From an uncultured Bacteroidota bacterium (GTDB taxonomy: Bacteria > Bacteroidota > Bacteroidia > Chitinophagales > Chitinophagaceae): a stretch of DNA of 64,000 nt. The notes below the pieces were generated by a model that saw only the letters and a list, made by a program, of their open reading frames with translations, did no database searches and was not told the origin of the DNA. The stretch spans positions 124,001-188,000 of the forward strand of contig CAIRES010000035.1 in NCBI GenBank assembly GCA_903877645.1, read 5' to 3'. Made by a program: the position numbers and the translations under genes. Numbering within the stretch: position 1 is the first letter of the stretch; each line of letters starts with the position of its first letter. Shown here in pieces: positions 8,534-17,374 of the stretch.

Positions 8534-11500
8534 ATGATTTTTAGAAATAATATAAAGTTTGCCGGTGCCATTGCTTTTATAGCTGTTATGGGTATTTGCG
8601 GGCAAACGAGCGCGAAAGAGAATGTAGTGACAGCACACCATAAAAGTGTGGCAGCAAGAACAACCGACCAGGGATGTAACCCCGGCTTGCTGAGTACTGC
8701 CATTGACATGGACATTAACAACGTTCGTGCGCACCTGATGACCGGGGGCGATATGTGGTGGGACATTGGTGAGCAGGTGGCTGCTTATGAAATACCTAAG
8801 GGATCTGGTAAAAGCTCCCAGTTTGCTGCATCATGCTGGATAGGTGGGCTTGATAAACAAGGCCAGTTGAAGGTAGCCGCGCAAACTTATCGCCAGGATG
8901 GTAATGATTACTGGCCCGGAGCATTGGATAATAATGGTAAAATAGTGCGTGATACGTGTGCGCTTTGGGATAAAATATGGAAGGTAGACAGGGCTACTAT
9001 TAACCAGTTCATTCAGCTTTCAAAATCACATGGCTCAACCACGGCATCAACCTTTGATGTGATCAATCAATGGCCGGGTGTTGGTAATACTTATGTAAGC
9101 CAGGCTGGTTTGACCGGAGCTATAGGGTCTGATGGTAAAAGCAAGCTCAACCTTAATCCTACACATACTTACGCACCCTTTAAAGACCTTAACGGCGATG
9201 GCGTATACAACCCTGACCAGGGTGAATATCCTTTGATCAATGGCGATGAATTCCTTTGGTGGGTATTTAATGATGCAGGTAATGTAAAGCAACAGTCGCA
9301 AACCGCATCTATGGGTATTGAAGTTCAGACCTCAGCTTTTGCCTATGCCACACAGGATTTCCTGAACAATGCTACATTTTATAATTATCGTGTGATCAAC
9401 CGTGGCGCATTGACCATAGACAGCACTTACATAGCTGTTTGGGATGATTGTGATCTTGGCTGGTATCTGGATGACTTTATTGGTTGCGATACCTCAAGGG
9501 GGTTAGGTATACAATATAATGGTACCAATGATGATGGCGGCGGCGGTGGCCACCCGGTAAACAGTTATGGCCTTAACCCGCCACAGGTAGGCCTTGACTT
9601 TTTCCAGGGTCCTAAAAGGTTAAACCCTTTGACAGATAGTTTCCAGCAATTGGGGATGACCAACTTTACTTATTATAACAATGATGCGAGTATTATCGGT
9701 AACCCGGTCAATGGTATAGAGATCTATTTTTACATGACAGGTTCTATCAGGAATGGCCAGCGCTTTTCTGATGACTTCCAGGGGCCGGGCGTTCAGTCAA
9801 GAGGATATGGATCAGGGCCAAACTCGAATTTTGTGTTCTGGGGTGATCCGGGAAATGCAGGCGAATGGTCTGAGTGTGCTTGTAATAATAGCCCGGGCGA
9901 CAGGCGTTTTATCTTCTCTTCCGGCCCGTTCCAGTTGCTCCCCGGCGCTGTTAATGACATCACTTTTGGTTGTATCTGGGCATCAGGCGTAGGTGGCTGC
10001 CCACAGACAAATTTCAAGATCATTAAAAGTATAGATGACCAGGCCCAGGCTTTGTTTGATAATAATTTCAAGACAGTAGAAGGGCCTGAAGCACCTAGAA
10101 TGGTGATCAGGGAACTGGATAGAAGGCTCATCTTCTACCTGTTAAATGATCAGAACAGCAATAACTACCAGGAAAATTATGGCCGTAATGATAAAACACT
10201 TACCGGCAATTATGCGGATTCTCTCCAATACCACCAGCTTGCTTTGAAATCTAAAAATGTAAGCACCGACTCGTTGTATAAGTTTGAAGGCTACAGGGTG
10301 TTTCAGTTAGCTAACAGCCAGGTAACCTCTGCTGAAATATTTGACCAGACAACGGGTGAAGTAGACAATACCAAAGCAACTGAAGTATTTCAGTGTGACG
10401 TTAAAAACGGTGTTACACAGATCGTGAACTATGGTAAGAATATCTCTATCCCGGATCCAAATAACGTTTTCCCGGAAATTAAAGTTACAGGCAGGGATAG
10501 TGGTATTGTGCATAGCTTTGAACTAACAACCGACGCTTATGCAACGGGCTCTGACAAGCGGTTTATCAACTATCATAATTATTACTTTGTTGCGATAGCC
10601 TATGCTTACAATAACTTTAAGGCTTTCGATCCGTTGAACACCGTAAGTACACAGGACCAGCCTTACCTTGGTAGCGCGCATGCTGCCGGCGGAAGCACTA
10701 TACAGGTGATTCCTGCGTTGCCTAACCCTGCGAACATAAATTCAGGATTGAATAACGGCGATATGGGAACCATACTGAATTCTGATTACGGACAAGGTGT
10801 CGTGATCACCAGGCTGGAAGGAAAAGGTAATGGAGGTAATGATGTGGAACTTGACCAGGCCTCAGAAGATGCCGCTGTTGCACATAACAAAGTAGATAGC
10901 GCTGTTTATGTACTTGGCAAGGCGCCTATTGATGTTAAGGTCATTGATCCGGTGACTGTTAGTGCGTATGATTGGATATTACAGATATATGGCCCTGACA
11001 CATCTGCATTTGGTATTGCAGATACCAGTGGCTGGAAGCTTACTGCATTTAAAAATGGAGTACAGCAGGATGTGATCTACAGCGAAGATGCAATTTCAAC
11101 GCTCGATGAACAGATCATTGAAAAGTACGGTATTTCTGTAACCGTACACCAGGTAAGGCCTCCGGGTATTAACCAAAGTTCGGGTAACGGCTATATTACG
11201 TCGCAGATCATATATAATGATCCTAACCAGCCTTGGTTATGGGGTGTTCAGGACCAGGCAGACAGTAACTATGCAAACTGGCTCAGGTCAGGTAAGAACT
11301 ACTCTTTAAGTAATGCATTGTTAAATTCAACATCTAACCCTTGTAATTTTAAAGATTCGCACCTTGATTCAAACAGCGCATACGAAAACATGTTTGCTAA
11401 CCTTACCGCGAATCAGAGCACTTGGGGGCCTTATGTTTTAGCTGCTTCATGGGTTCCGCTAAAACATGGTGGTAATGGTACGAGGTGTGGTTTTGAGGTG

Positions 11501-12574
11501 GCCTATTCATCCGCCACTCAGACTCTTGCTAATTTTGAAAAGTTGGGTGATGTGGACTTGGTGTTTACTTCTGATATGACGAAATGGACTAAGTGCGCTG
11601 TAATTGAAGAGCAGGAAGATAATACGCTCTCACAAGGCGGCGCTAATAAGTTCTATCTGAGAAATCACGCAAGCTGGAACATGGGATTGGATGCTAATGG
11701 AGGACCTGTTTATTCTGACACAGATAAGGGCATGTCTTATTTCCCCGGATATGCAATCGATCAGGGTACCGGCAGAAGGTTGAATATTGTATTTGGCGAA
11801 GATTCGTATCTCGGTACAGAAAATGGCGCGGATATGATTTGGAACCCTACATATACGCAGTTTAATTTTTATGACAATTCGTTGGTATTTGGTGGAAAGC
11901 ATTTTGTCTACATTCTGAATACCGCTTACGATAGTGATAAATCATTTGCAGCTATTGTTAAATCTGCAAACCCTTCGAACACTAACCTGACCTCGGCGTA
12001 TATACCAATGCAATGGGTAGGTATCCCTACCATGAATCCATCTGTTCCTTTAAAATCATTGAAAGATGGCTTGATACCTACACAAACCAAACTCAGGTTC
12101 CGTGTTAATCGTCCGTTTGCTTCCTACAGTGCTGTTGACACTTCTTCATTGACCTTGTCGGCGCCATTAACGGGACACGCAGCTAATCCATACTATTCGT
12201 TCAGCACGAAGGGCCTGGAAACTACATTAAAATCTGATACTACTAACCGTAACAGGCTGGTGGACAGGATATATGCAGTTCCAAACCCTTACTACGGCTA
12301 TTCAGGCTACGAAACAAACCGTTTTGATACGAAGGTGAGGATCATAAACCTACCGCAGAAAGCAACGATCTATATCTATTCACTTGATGGGTCTTTGATC
12401 CGCACGCTTACGAAAGATGATAATACTTCTTATATCGATTGGGATGTGCATAATACAGTAGGCCTGCCTATAGCAAGCGGTATGTATCTTATGGATGTGA
12501 AGGCTGAAGGAATAGGAGAAAAAGTATTGAAATGGTTTGGTGCTATGCGCCCGATAGATGTAACTACGTATTAA
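8534..12574 (+). CDS. Large secreted protein with FlgD-like C-terminal (T9SS-type) domain
   Basis: Predicted exported protein of 1346 residues with an N-terminal signal peptide (MIFRNNIKFAGAIAFIAVMGICGQTSAKE). Near residue 215 there is a calcium-loop-like DLNGDGVYNPDQGEYP. The C-terminal ~100 residues start at YAVPNPYYGYSGYE and contain KATIYIYSLDGSLIRTL and GLPIASGMYLMDVKA, the pattern of FlgD-like/T9SS type A sorting domains, although with an unusual extra tail after the last strand (FGAMRPIDVTTY). The middle has no domain I recognise but is rich in aromatic and Asn residues, like many surface-exposed Bacteroidota proteins. It sits between a TonB-dependent receptor and a PorV-like barrel; I infer it is secreted through or displayed at the outer membrane and works with both neighbours. 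Confidence 0.8.
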   Translation: MIFRNNIKFAGAIAFIAVMGICGQTSAKENVVTAHHKSVAARTTDQGCNPGLLSTAIDMDINNVRAHLMTGGDMWWDIGEQVAAYEIPKGSGKSSQFAASCWIGGLDKQGQLKVAAQTYRQDGNDYWPGALDNNGKIVRDTCALWDKIWKVDRATINQFIQLSKSHGSTTASTFDVINQWPGVGNTYVSQAGLTGAIGSDGKSKLNLNPTHTYAPFKDLNGDGVYNPDQGEYPLINGDEFLWWVFNDAGNVKQQSQTASMGIEVQTSAFAYATQDFLNNATFYNYRVINRGALTIDSTYIAVWDDCDLGWYLDDFIGCDTSRGLGIQYNGTNDDGGGGGHPVNSYGLNPPQVGLDFFQGPKRLNPLTDSFQQLGMTNFTYYNNDASIIGNPVNGIEIYFYMTGSIRNGQRFSDDFQGPGVQSRGYGSGPNSNFVFWGDPGNAGEWSECACNNSPGDRRFIFSSGPFQLLPGAVNDITFGCIWASGVGGCPQTNFKIIKSIDDQAQALFDNNFKTVEGPEAPRMVIRELDRRLIFYLLNDQNSNNYQENYGRNDKTLTGNYADSLQYHQLALKSKNVSTDSLYKFEGYRVFQLANSQVTSAEIFDQTTGEVDNTKATEVFQCDVKNGVTQIVNYGKNISIPDPNNVFPEIKVTGRDSGIVHSFELTTDAYATGSDKRFINYHNYYFVAIAYAYNNFKAFDPLNTVSTQDQPYLGSAHAAGGSTIQVIPALPNPANINSGLNNGDMGTILNSDYGQGVVITRLEGKGNGGNDVELDQASEDAAVAHNKVDSAVYVLGKAPIDVKVIDPVTVSAYDWILQIYGPDTSAFGIADTSGWKLTAFKNGVQQDVIYSEDAISTLDEQIIEKYGISVTVHQVRPPGINQSSGNGYITSQIIYNDPNQPWLWGVQDQADSNYANWLRSGKNYSLSNALLNSTSNPCNFKDSHLDSNSAYENMFANLTANQSTWGPYVLAASWVPLKHGGNGTRCGFEVAYSSATQTLANFEKLGDVDLVFTSDMTKWTKCAVIEEQEDNTLSQGGANKFYLRNHASWNMGLDANGGPVYSDTDKGMSYFPGYAIDQGTGRRLNIVFGEDSYLGTENGADMIWNPTYTQFNFYDNSLVFGGKHFVYILNTAYDSDKSFAAIVKSANPSNTNLTSAYIPMQWVGIPTMNPSVPLKSLKDGLIPTQTKLRFRVNRPFASYSAVDTSSLTLSAPLTGHAANPYYSFSTKGLETTLKSDTTNRNRLVDRIYAVPNPYYGYSGYETNRFDTKVRIINLPQKATIYIYSLDGSLIRTLTKDDNTSYIDWDVHNTVGLPIASGMYLMDVKAEGIGEKVLKWFGAMRPIDVTTY

Positions 12575-12588
12575 TCAAATAATTTAAT

Positions 12589-12610
12589 GTAAAGAAGGTA
12601 ACTTCTTTAC
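12589..12610 (+). other. Perfect intercistronic hairpin before the PorV-like gene
   Basis: GTAAAGAAG (12589-12597), loop GTAA, CTTCTTTAC (12602-12610) make a perfect 9-bp stem in the 64-nt gap between the second and third genes of the unit. No T-tract follows, so it is unlikely to be a terminator; a processing or mRNA-stabilising role is plausible but inferred. Confidence 0.55.
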
Positions 12611-12638
12611 CGGATAATAAAAGTATATTTTATTTGTT

Positions 12639-13724
12639 ATGAAAAATTTTTCAACTAGAGCTTTGATCGCTGTTTGCGCTGTTGGTATTTCTTTCACTGC
12701 ATTTGCAGGAAATAAAGACCGTACCGGTCAATCCGGTGCCCCTGAGTTATTGATCAATCCATGGGCGCGTACTACTGGTGTTTTCGGGATGAATACAGCT
12801 TGTGTGAGCGGTATGGAAGCTATGAAGACAAATATAGCCGGCCTGGCCACTGATTCCAGTACTGAAATAGGATTGTCGCATGGCATATATCTTAGCGGTA
12901 CCGGTATCAATATCAATAACCTGGCTGTGGCTCAAAAAGTAGGAGAGTTAGGCGTTATAGGTGTGAACATAATGTCTATGGGTTTTGGCGATATTCCTGC
13001 TACGGATTATTTTAATCCGGAAGGTTATGGTTCCTACCATCCCCAGTTCCTGAACATACAGGTTGGGTTTGCGAAGCAATTTTCCAGCCATATCAATGCC
13101 GGGTTTGCTGCTACTTATGTTTCAGAGCAGATCAATAACATCAGTGCTCTTGGCCTTGCATTTGACGCAGGCATACAATATGTAACAGGTAAAAGGGATA
13201 ATTTCCATTTTGGGATCACTCTTCGTAACCTGGGTACTAATATGCGTTATACGGGTACCGGGTTTGCGGTAAACGCAGATCAGCCGCAAAGCACCCCTAC
13301 ATTTGCAGTAACAGAAAATTATCCTTCTGATAAATTTGAAATGCCTACTACACTCAATATCGGTGTGTCTTATGACCTGTTTCTTGATGAAAATCATTTG
13401 AAAGGAAAAGATGCGGTACCACAGCACAGGCTTTCTGTAATGGGTAATTTCACATCTAATTCATTCAATAATGATTATCTCGGCGCAGGCCTTGAATATG
13501 GTTTCCGTAACATTTTTATGTTGCGTGCAGCATATCGTTATGAAAACGGAATTGGTAATCCTGCAACCAGCACTACTATGTATATGGGACTTGCTGTAGG
13601 GGCAACAGTGCAGTACAGGATAGGTGGAGAAAAGTCGCCAATGGTAGCTTTGGATTATTCTTACAGGCCTACTGAGCGCCCGGCCAATGGCGTGCATATG
13701 ATAACTCTGCGTATAGCCCGATAG
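12639..13724 (+). CDS. PorV/PorQ family outer-membrane beta-barrel protein
   Basis: Outer-membrane barrel related to PorV/PorQ of the type IX secretion machinery (the UPF0164-like family). The 361-residue protein has a signal peptide (MKNFSTRALIAVCAVGISFTAFA), then the family N-terminal pattern with INPWARTTGVFGMNTACVSGMEAMKTN, where a small barrel-plug segment names the GMEA motif, and alternating amphipathic strands to the end (PANGVHMITLRIAR). Known PorV carries T9SS cargo to the attachment complex. Its position directly behind a secreted T9SS-type protein suggests it serves that protein rather than being the general PorV, but that is inference. A strong terminator follows at 13751. Confidence 0.85.
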   Translation: MKNFSTRALIAVCAVGISFTAFAGNKDRTGQSGAPELLINPWARTTGVFGMNTACVSGMEAMKTNIAGLATDSSTEIGLSHGIYLSGTGININNLAVAQKVGELGVIGVNIMSMGFGDIPATDYFNPEGYGSYHPQFLNIQVGFAKQFSSHINAGFAATYVSEQINNISALGLAFDAGIQYVTGKRDNFHFGITLRNLGTNMRYTGTGFAVNADQPQSTPTFAVTENYPSDKFEMPTTLNIGVSYDLFLDENHLKGKDAVPQHRLSVMGNFTSNSFNNDYLGAGLEYGFRNIFMLRAAYRYENGIGNPATSTTMYMGLAVGATVQYRIGGEKSPMVALDYSYRPTERPANGVHMITLRIAR

Positions 13725-13750
13725 TAATTATTTTTTTGTATTTTTGCATC

Positions 13751-13789
13751 ACAACGCTTCTGATCAAAACAGAAGCGTTGTATTTTTTT
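13751..13789 (+). terminator. Rho-independent terminator after the PorV-like gene
   Basis: ACAACGCTTCTG (13751-13762), loop of 7 nt, CAGAAGCGTTGT (13770-13781): a perfect 12-bp stem followed by ATTTTTTT. It closes the 4676-13724 unit. A TATTTTTG (13739-13746) matching the -7 consensus lies immediately before it, so a greA transcript could start at the foot of the hairpin. Confidence 0.85.
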
Positions 13790-13813
13790 CTGTAGTAACT
13801 AAAAATAGAGAAA

Positions 13814-14287
13814 ATGTCTGACCTGAATTACCTGACAAAAGAAACATTAGCACAAATGAAGGAAGAGCTGACTCAGCTCAAATCTTCCGGCCGTGCTGAG
13901 ATAGCGCGCCAGATAGCTGAAGCAAGGGAAAAAGGTGATCTTAAAGAAAATGCGGAATATGATGCTGCAAAAGAAGCCCAGGGACACCATGAAGCCAAGA
14001 TAGCCCACCTGGAGCGTGCCATCATCAATGCAAGGGTAATGGAAACCAAAGACATAGATATCAGCAAGGCATCTGTACTCAGTAAAGTTACCGTTACCAA
14101 TCTCGCCAACAAGAAAACGAAGATATACCAGCTGGTATCTGAAAAAGAAGCTGATGTGAAACTGGACAAAATATCCGTCAACTCACTTCTTGGTAAAGCG
14201 TTATTGGGCAAAAAAATAGGGGAAGTAGCTGAATATACAGCACCAAGCGGCACATTCAAATTCAAAGTAGAAAGCATTTCCATTTAA
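13814..14287 (+). CDS. greA: Transcription elongation factor GreA
   Basis: GreA enters the secondary channel of backtracked RNA polymerase and stimulates cleavage of the 3' end of the RNA. The 157-residue length is standard. The N-terminal half forms the antiparallel coiled coil, including the conserved EKGDLKENAEYDAAKEAQG (about residues 40-58) with the acidic tip, and the C-terminal half (about 80-157) is the FKBP-like domain ending in GTFKFKVESISI. The ATG at 13814 is followed by SDLNYLTKETLAQMKEEL, typical for the family. The HIT gene starts 2 nt after the stop, so the two form an operon. Confidence 0.97.
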   Translation: MSDLNYLTKETLAQMKEELTQLKSSGRAEIARQIAEAREKGDLKENAEYDAAKEAQGHHEAKIAHLERAIINARVMETKDIDISKASVLSKVTVTNLANKKTKIYQLVSEKEADVKLDKISVNSLLGKALLGKKIGEVAEYTAPSGTFKFKVESISI

Positions 14288-14289
14288 CG

Positions 14290-14688
14290 ATGGCCAGCAT
14301 ATTTTCTAAAATAATAGCCGGCGAAATACCCAGCTATAAGATTGCAGAAAATGAATACTTTTTTGCTTTCCTGGATATTTTTCCATTACGCAAAGGACAT
14401 GTGCTGGTGGTATGCAAAATGGAAGTAGATAAAATATTTGATGTAAGTGATGAACTGCTGAGTAAATGGCTGGTATTTGCCAAACCAATAGCAAAGGCAA
14501 TAGAAAAAGCGTTTCCGTGCGACAGGTGCGGTATCAGTGTGATAGGTCTTGAGGTGCCAAATGCTCATATGCACCTTGTACCCGTTAATAGTGCGGATGA
14601 TCTGAACTTTACGAGGCCTAAGCTAAAGTTAAGTACAGAAGAACTGAAAGAAACGCAGGCCCTCATCCTGGCTCATTTAAGCGTATAA
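14290..14688 (+). CDS. HIT family nucleotide-binding protein
   Basis: Histidine-triad protein of 132 residues, a small cytosolic nucleotide hydrolase or transferase of the Hint/PKCI branch. The N-terminus (MASIFSKIIAGEIPSYKIAEN) and the GHVLVVCKMEVDKIFD strand are typical. The triad region reads VPNAHMHLVPV: the middle (catalytic) and last His are present, while the first triad position is Asn instead of His. The starting ATG at 14290 lies 2 nt after greA, so the pair is cotranscribed. The physiological substrate is not predictable from sequence. Confidence 0.93.
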   Translation: MASIFSKIIAGEIPSYKIAENEYFFAFLDIFPLRKGHVLVVCKMEVDKIFDVSDELLSKWLVFAKPIAKAIEKAFPCDRCGISVIGLEVPNAHMHLVPVNSADDLNFTRPKLKLSTEELKETQALILAHLSV

Positions 14689-14699
14689 ATACTATCCCT

Positions 14700-14993
14700 T
14701 TATAGTACGTGGCGCTGCATCACACTCCAGGCCTGCGGCTTGGCTGCAAAAAGGGCTTTGGTACGTCCCCAGGTGTCTTTAAAGAATTCAGAGAAGCGAT
14801 AGTGGTCGAGCGCTGTTTGTGATTCCCAGGTGCTATAGGTGAAAAAGATGCTCTTGTTGGCATTGTCTTGCCATAGCTCTAAATGCGAACACCCTGCAAA
14901 ATTTCTGATGTCCTGCTTGCGCGATTCGAATAATTCAGTGAACTCATTTACTGCATCATCGCGGAAGGTCATTTGTACGATACGGAATATCAT
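14700..14993 (-). CDS. Antibiotic biosynthesis monooxygenase (ABM) domain protein
   Basis: Small cytosolic protein of 97 residues with a single ferredoxin-like ABM fold, recognised from MIFRIVQMTFRDDAVNEF, a central CSHLELWQD strand and the FTYSTWES strand followed by the FSEFFKDTW helix. Such dimeric alpha-beta barrels include haem-degrading and quinone monooxygenases, but most are uncharacterised. Its ATG overlaps the stop of the upstream SAM-dependent enzyme by 4 nt (ATGA), a strong sign of translational coupling. It converges on the HIT gene with an 11-nt gap and no visible terminator. Confidence 0.8.
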   Translation of the reverse strand: MIFRIVQMTFRDDAVNEFTELFESRKQDIRNFAGCSHLELWQDNANKSIFFTYSTWESQTALDHYRFSEFFKDTWGRTKALFAAKPQAWSVMQRHVL

Positions 14994-15772
14994 TCGAAGT
15001 TGATTTTAATGTCGTTATATTTTCCACCCAGTCTGATGCCGAACAGGCTGGCCGCTTTGCCTCGGTTGACGCAGATCTCCATATAGCCGCTGCTATTGAA
15101 CCTGCAAAGCTTAAAGCCGGGCCTTACATCATTATAGCTGCTGCTTAGCTCATTTATTTCTTCCACAAGCATGAAGTGCAGCCTGAAAGTACGGCCGTTG
15201 ATCAGGGCATCAAATTCCCGTTTAGTGATATTAAGTACTACATTCTCATACTGATCAATATGAATGACCTCGCAATTGACGACATCTTTGTTTTCAATGC
15301 TGATAGTACTGCCGATCGTATTTTTTAGTTGGAGCGGTTTTACCTTAAGGTCTGACGGCGTTTTCTTTTGTTGTAGTTCATTGATGATCTTGCCTGCTGT
15401 ATGCAGCCAGTCGGTATAGGTGGCGCCTGGCACTAATTCGCTCGATTCCCAGGCAGGCAGATCGCTGCCGAGGGCTAATGGCAATATACCGTTGTCAGGA
15501 GCTAAGAAGTAGCTGTCATTGAGCACACATAAAACAAGGCGGGGATTTTTTTCGGAAAAAATATCGCATAGCGCAAGGTGAACACTGCCGACAGGAAAAT
15601 TTTTGTAAACTGAAGCCAGCAGGTATGCTGCCTGCCTCACATTAAAAGGAGTTACCTCGTGGCTGATGTCAATTAGCGGCGTATCGGGTACATACTGCAT
15701 CAGTATACCTTTGGCAACAGCCACTGAGGCATCTTGCAGGCTAAGATCTGAAAGCAATGTGATACAGGACAT
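14990..15772 (-). CDS. SAM hydroxide adenosyltransferase (DUF62 / chlorinase-fluorinase family)
   Basis: Member of the SAM-dependent chlorinase/fluorinase superfamily (DUF62), whose common members use water or hydroxide to split SAM into adenosine and methionine. The 260-residue protein opens with ITLLSDLSLQDASVAVAKGI, corresponding to the family Asp-containing substrate loop, then IDISHEVTPFNVRQAAYLL and the FLAPDNGILPLAL segment; the C-terminal domain holds DQYENVVLNITKREF, matching the family NVVTNI-type strand, and an N-R pair near the end. Nothing identifies it as a halogenase. It is cotranscribed with the ABM protein that follows. Confidence 0.85.
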   Translation of the reverse strand: MSCITLLSDLSLQDASVAVAKGILMQYVPDTPLIDISHEVTPFNVRQAAYLLASVYKNFPVGSVHLALCDIFSEKNPRLVLCVLNDSYFLAPDNGILPLALGSDLPAWESSELVPGATYTDWLHTAGKIINELQQKKTPSDLKVKPLQLKNTIGSTISIENKDVVNCEVIHIDQYENVVLNITKREFDALINGRTFRLHFMLVEEINELSSSYNDVRPGFKLCRFNSSGYMEICVNRGKAASLFGIRLGGKYNDIKINFE

Positions 15773-15943
15773 CTTGAAAAGAGTTTCTTCCGCTATGTAA
15801 GTGCCGGAACCATAACAAAAGTACGCCGCAAAAAATGCAATGCAAACTTTGATACGGCCATCTATTCAACGTAGCCGGATAATATTTTGCCTGATAACAC
15901 GTTATCCATACACTTTAGTTATTTTTACACCAAAGAGCAGGTA

Positions 15944-17374
15944 ATGCCATATAGAGCAGCATATAGGTTTATTTTTTTCATAATGGCAGCAGGCGTGCTG
16001 TTTGGTACATCTTGTAAAAAGACAAGGATACAGACAGTAGGAGGGGTATTGAATTTTTCGGTGGATACGCTGAAGTTTGATACTGTGTTTACAGCGGCAG
16101 GTAGCTTCACGACGGGTGTACTGATCTATAACCCGCAAAATGAAGAGGTAATAGTGAGTTCAATAAAGTTACAAAACGGGGCATCCTCTTACTTTCATCT
16201 GAATGTGGATGGGTTCTCAGGCAATAATGTACCGAACATAAAAATAGCGGCCCATGACAGCGCTTATGTTTTCGCGACAGTGAATATTAACCCCGGCGAT
16301 ACACTTACACCCTTCCTTGTCACAGACGCATTGATAGCAACGCTGAATGGCAAGGATTTTTCTATTCCCTTTACGGCTTATGGACAGAACGCGCATTACA
16401 TTGTGAGTGATAGTTTTTCGGTAGCAAATGGACCTGTTACAACCTGGCTCACGGATAAGCCCTATGTAGTTATCAACTCTATGGAGGTAGGTCCGGGAGC
16501 TACCTTGAATATACCAGCTAATTGCAGAGTATACATGCACCAGAATGCCCGCATGTTTGTGTATGGGACTTTAAATATCAATCCAACAAAAACGGATAGT
16601 GTCGTATTTCAGGGCGATAGATTAGACCGTGCTTACTTTGGGTATGTGGGATATCCGGGAGAGTGGGGAGGTATATATGCAGTACCCGGGGGAGTAGTCA
16701 ACATCAGCCATGCGATCATTAAAAACTGTGGTGGGTCTTCTCCTTATTATAATTATTCCATTCAACCATCGGCGATCGAAGTTGATACAGACGCATTATT
16801 GACTATAGACCACACGGTGATCAAGAATTCTATAGGCTATGGTATACTAAGCATTCAGGGTACAGTAATAGCCAGTAACAGCCTGGTGCAGGGCACAGGT
16901 GCGCAGGCGCTGGCCGTGATACAGGGTGGATACGATTCCGTCATCAACTGCACTTTTGCGAACTATGGTAGTGGCGTACTGAGTCATGGGGATGCCGGTA
17001 CTGTGGCCATACTCAACTACTTTAATAATGGTGATAACACATGGGTGCCGGGAAATTTGAACGGCATTATGGAAAACTGCATCGTATATGGCTCATTGGA
17101 TAGCGAGATCGTTTGTGACTCACTTGGGGGGGCTACCGCAAGGTTCAGGATGAAGAATTGCCTGCTGAATATGGGGACAGTACGTGAAAGCTTTGTGCAC
17201 TATGATGGCACTATCTTTAACCAGGACCCACTATTCAAGAGCACTACTAACGCAGATTTTCATCTCACTTCAGGTTCCCCGGCTATTGGAAAAGGTACAG
17301 GTGGCCTTCCCGGGTTTGACCTGGACAATAACGCCTGGAACGGGCAAGATATAGGTTGTTACTGGTATCATTAG
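15944..17374 (+). CDS. Lipoprotein with right-handed beta-helix repeats
   Basis: Predicted surface or periplasmic lipoprotein of 476 residues. I chose the ATG at 15944 over 15887 because it gives a short signal peptide ending at a lipobox-like FGTSC, with Cys near residue 24 followed by KK. Residues about 35-150 form a beta-sandwich (FSVDTLKFDTVFTAAGS, resembling choice-of-anchor or HYDIN-like domains); residues about 180-470 form a parallel beta-helix (VNISHAIIKNCGGSS, IDHTVIKNSIGYGILSI, IMENCIVYGS), a fold common in carbohydrate-active or adhesive proteins. No catalytic residues can be assigned. Its stop overlaps the stop of the convergent ACMSD gene by 4 nt. Confidence 0.8.
   Translation: MPYRAAYRFIFFIMAAGVLFGTSCKKTRIQTVGGVLNFSVDTLKFDTVFTAAGSFTTGVLIYNPQNEEVIVSSIKLQNGASSYFHLNVDGFSGNNVPNIKIAAHDSAYVFATVNINPGDTLTPFLVTDALIATLNGKDFSIPFTAYGQNAHYIVSDSFSVANGPVTTWLTDKPYVVINSMEVGPGATLNIPANCRVYMHQNARMFVYGTLNINPTKTDSVVFQGDRLDRAYFGYVGYPGEWGGIYAVPGGVVNISHAIIKNCGGSSPYYNYSIQPSAIEVDTDALLTIDHTVIKNSIGYGILSIQGTVIASNSLVQGTGAQALAVIQGGYDSVINCTFANYGSGVLSHGDAGTVAILNYFNNGDNTWVPGNLNGIMENCIVYGSLDSEIVCDSLGGATARFRMKNCLLNMGTVRESFVHYDGTIFNQDPLFKSTTNADFHLTSGSPAIGKGTGGLPGFDLDNNAWNGQDIGCYWYH

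Noticed and set aside
12589-12610. Hairpin considered as a terminator
   Set aside because: No T-tract follows and the downstream gene belongs to the same functional unit.
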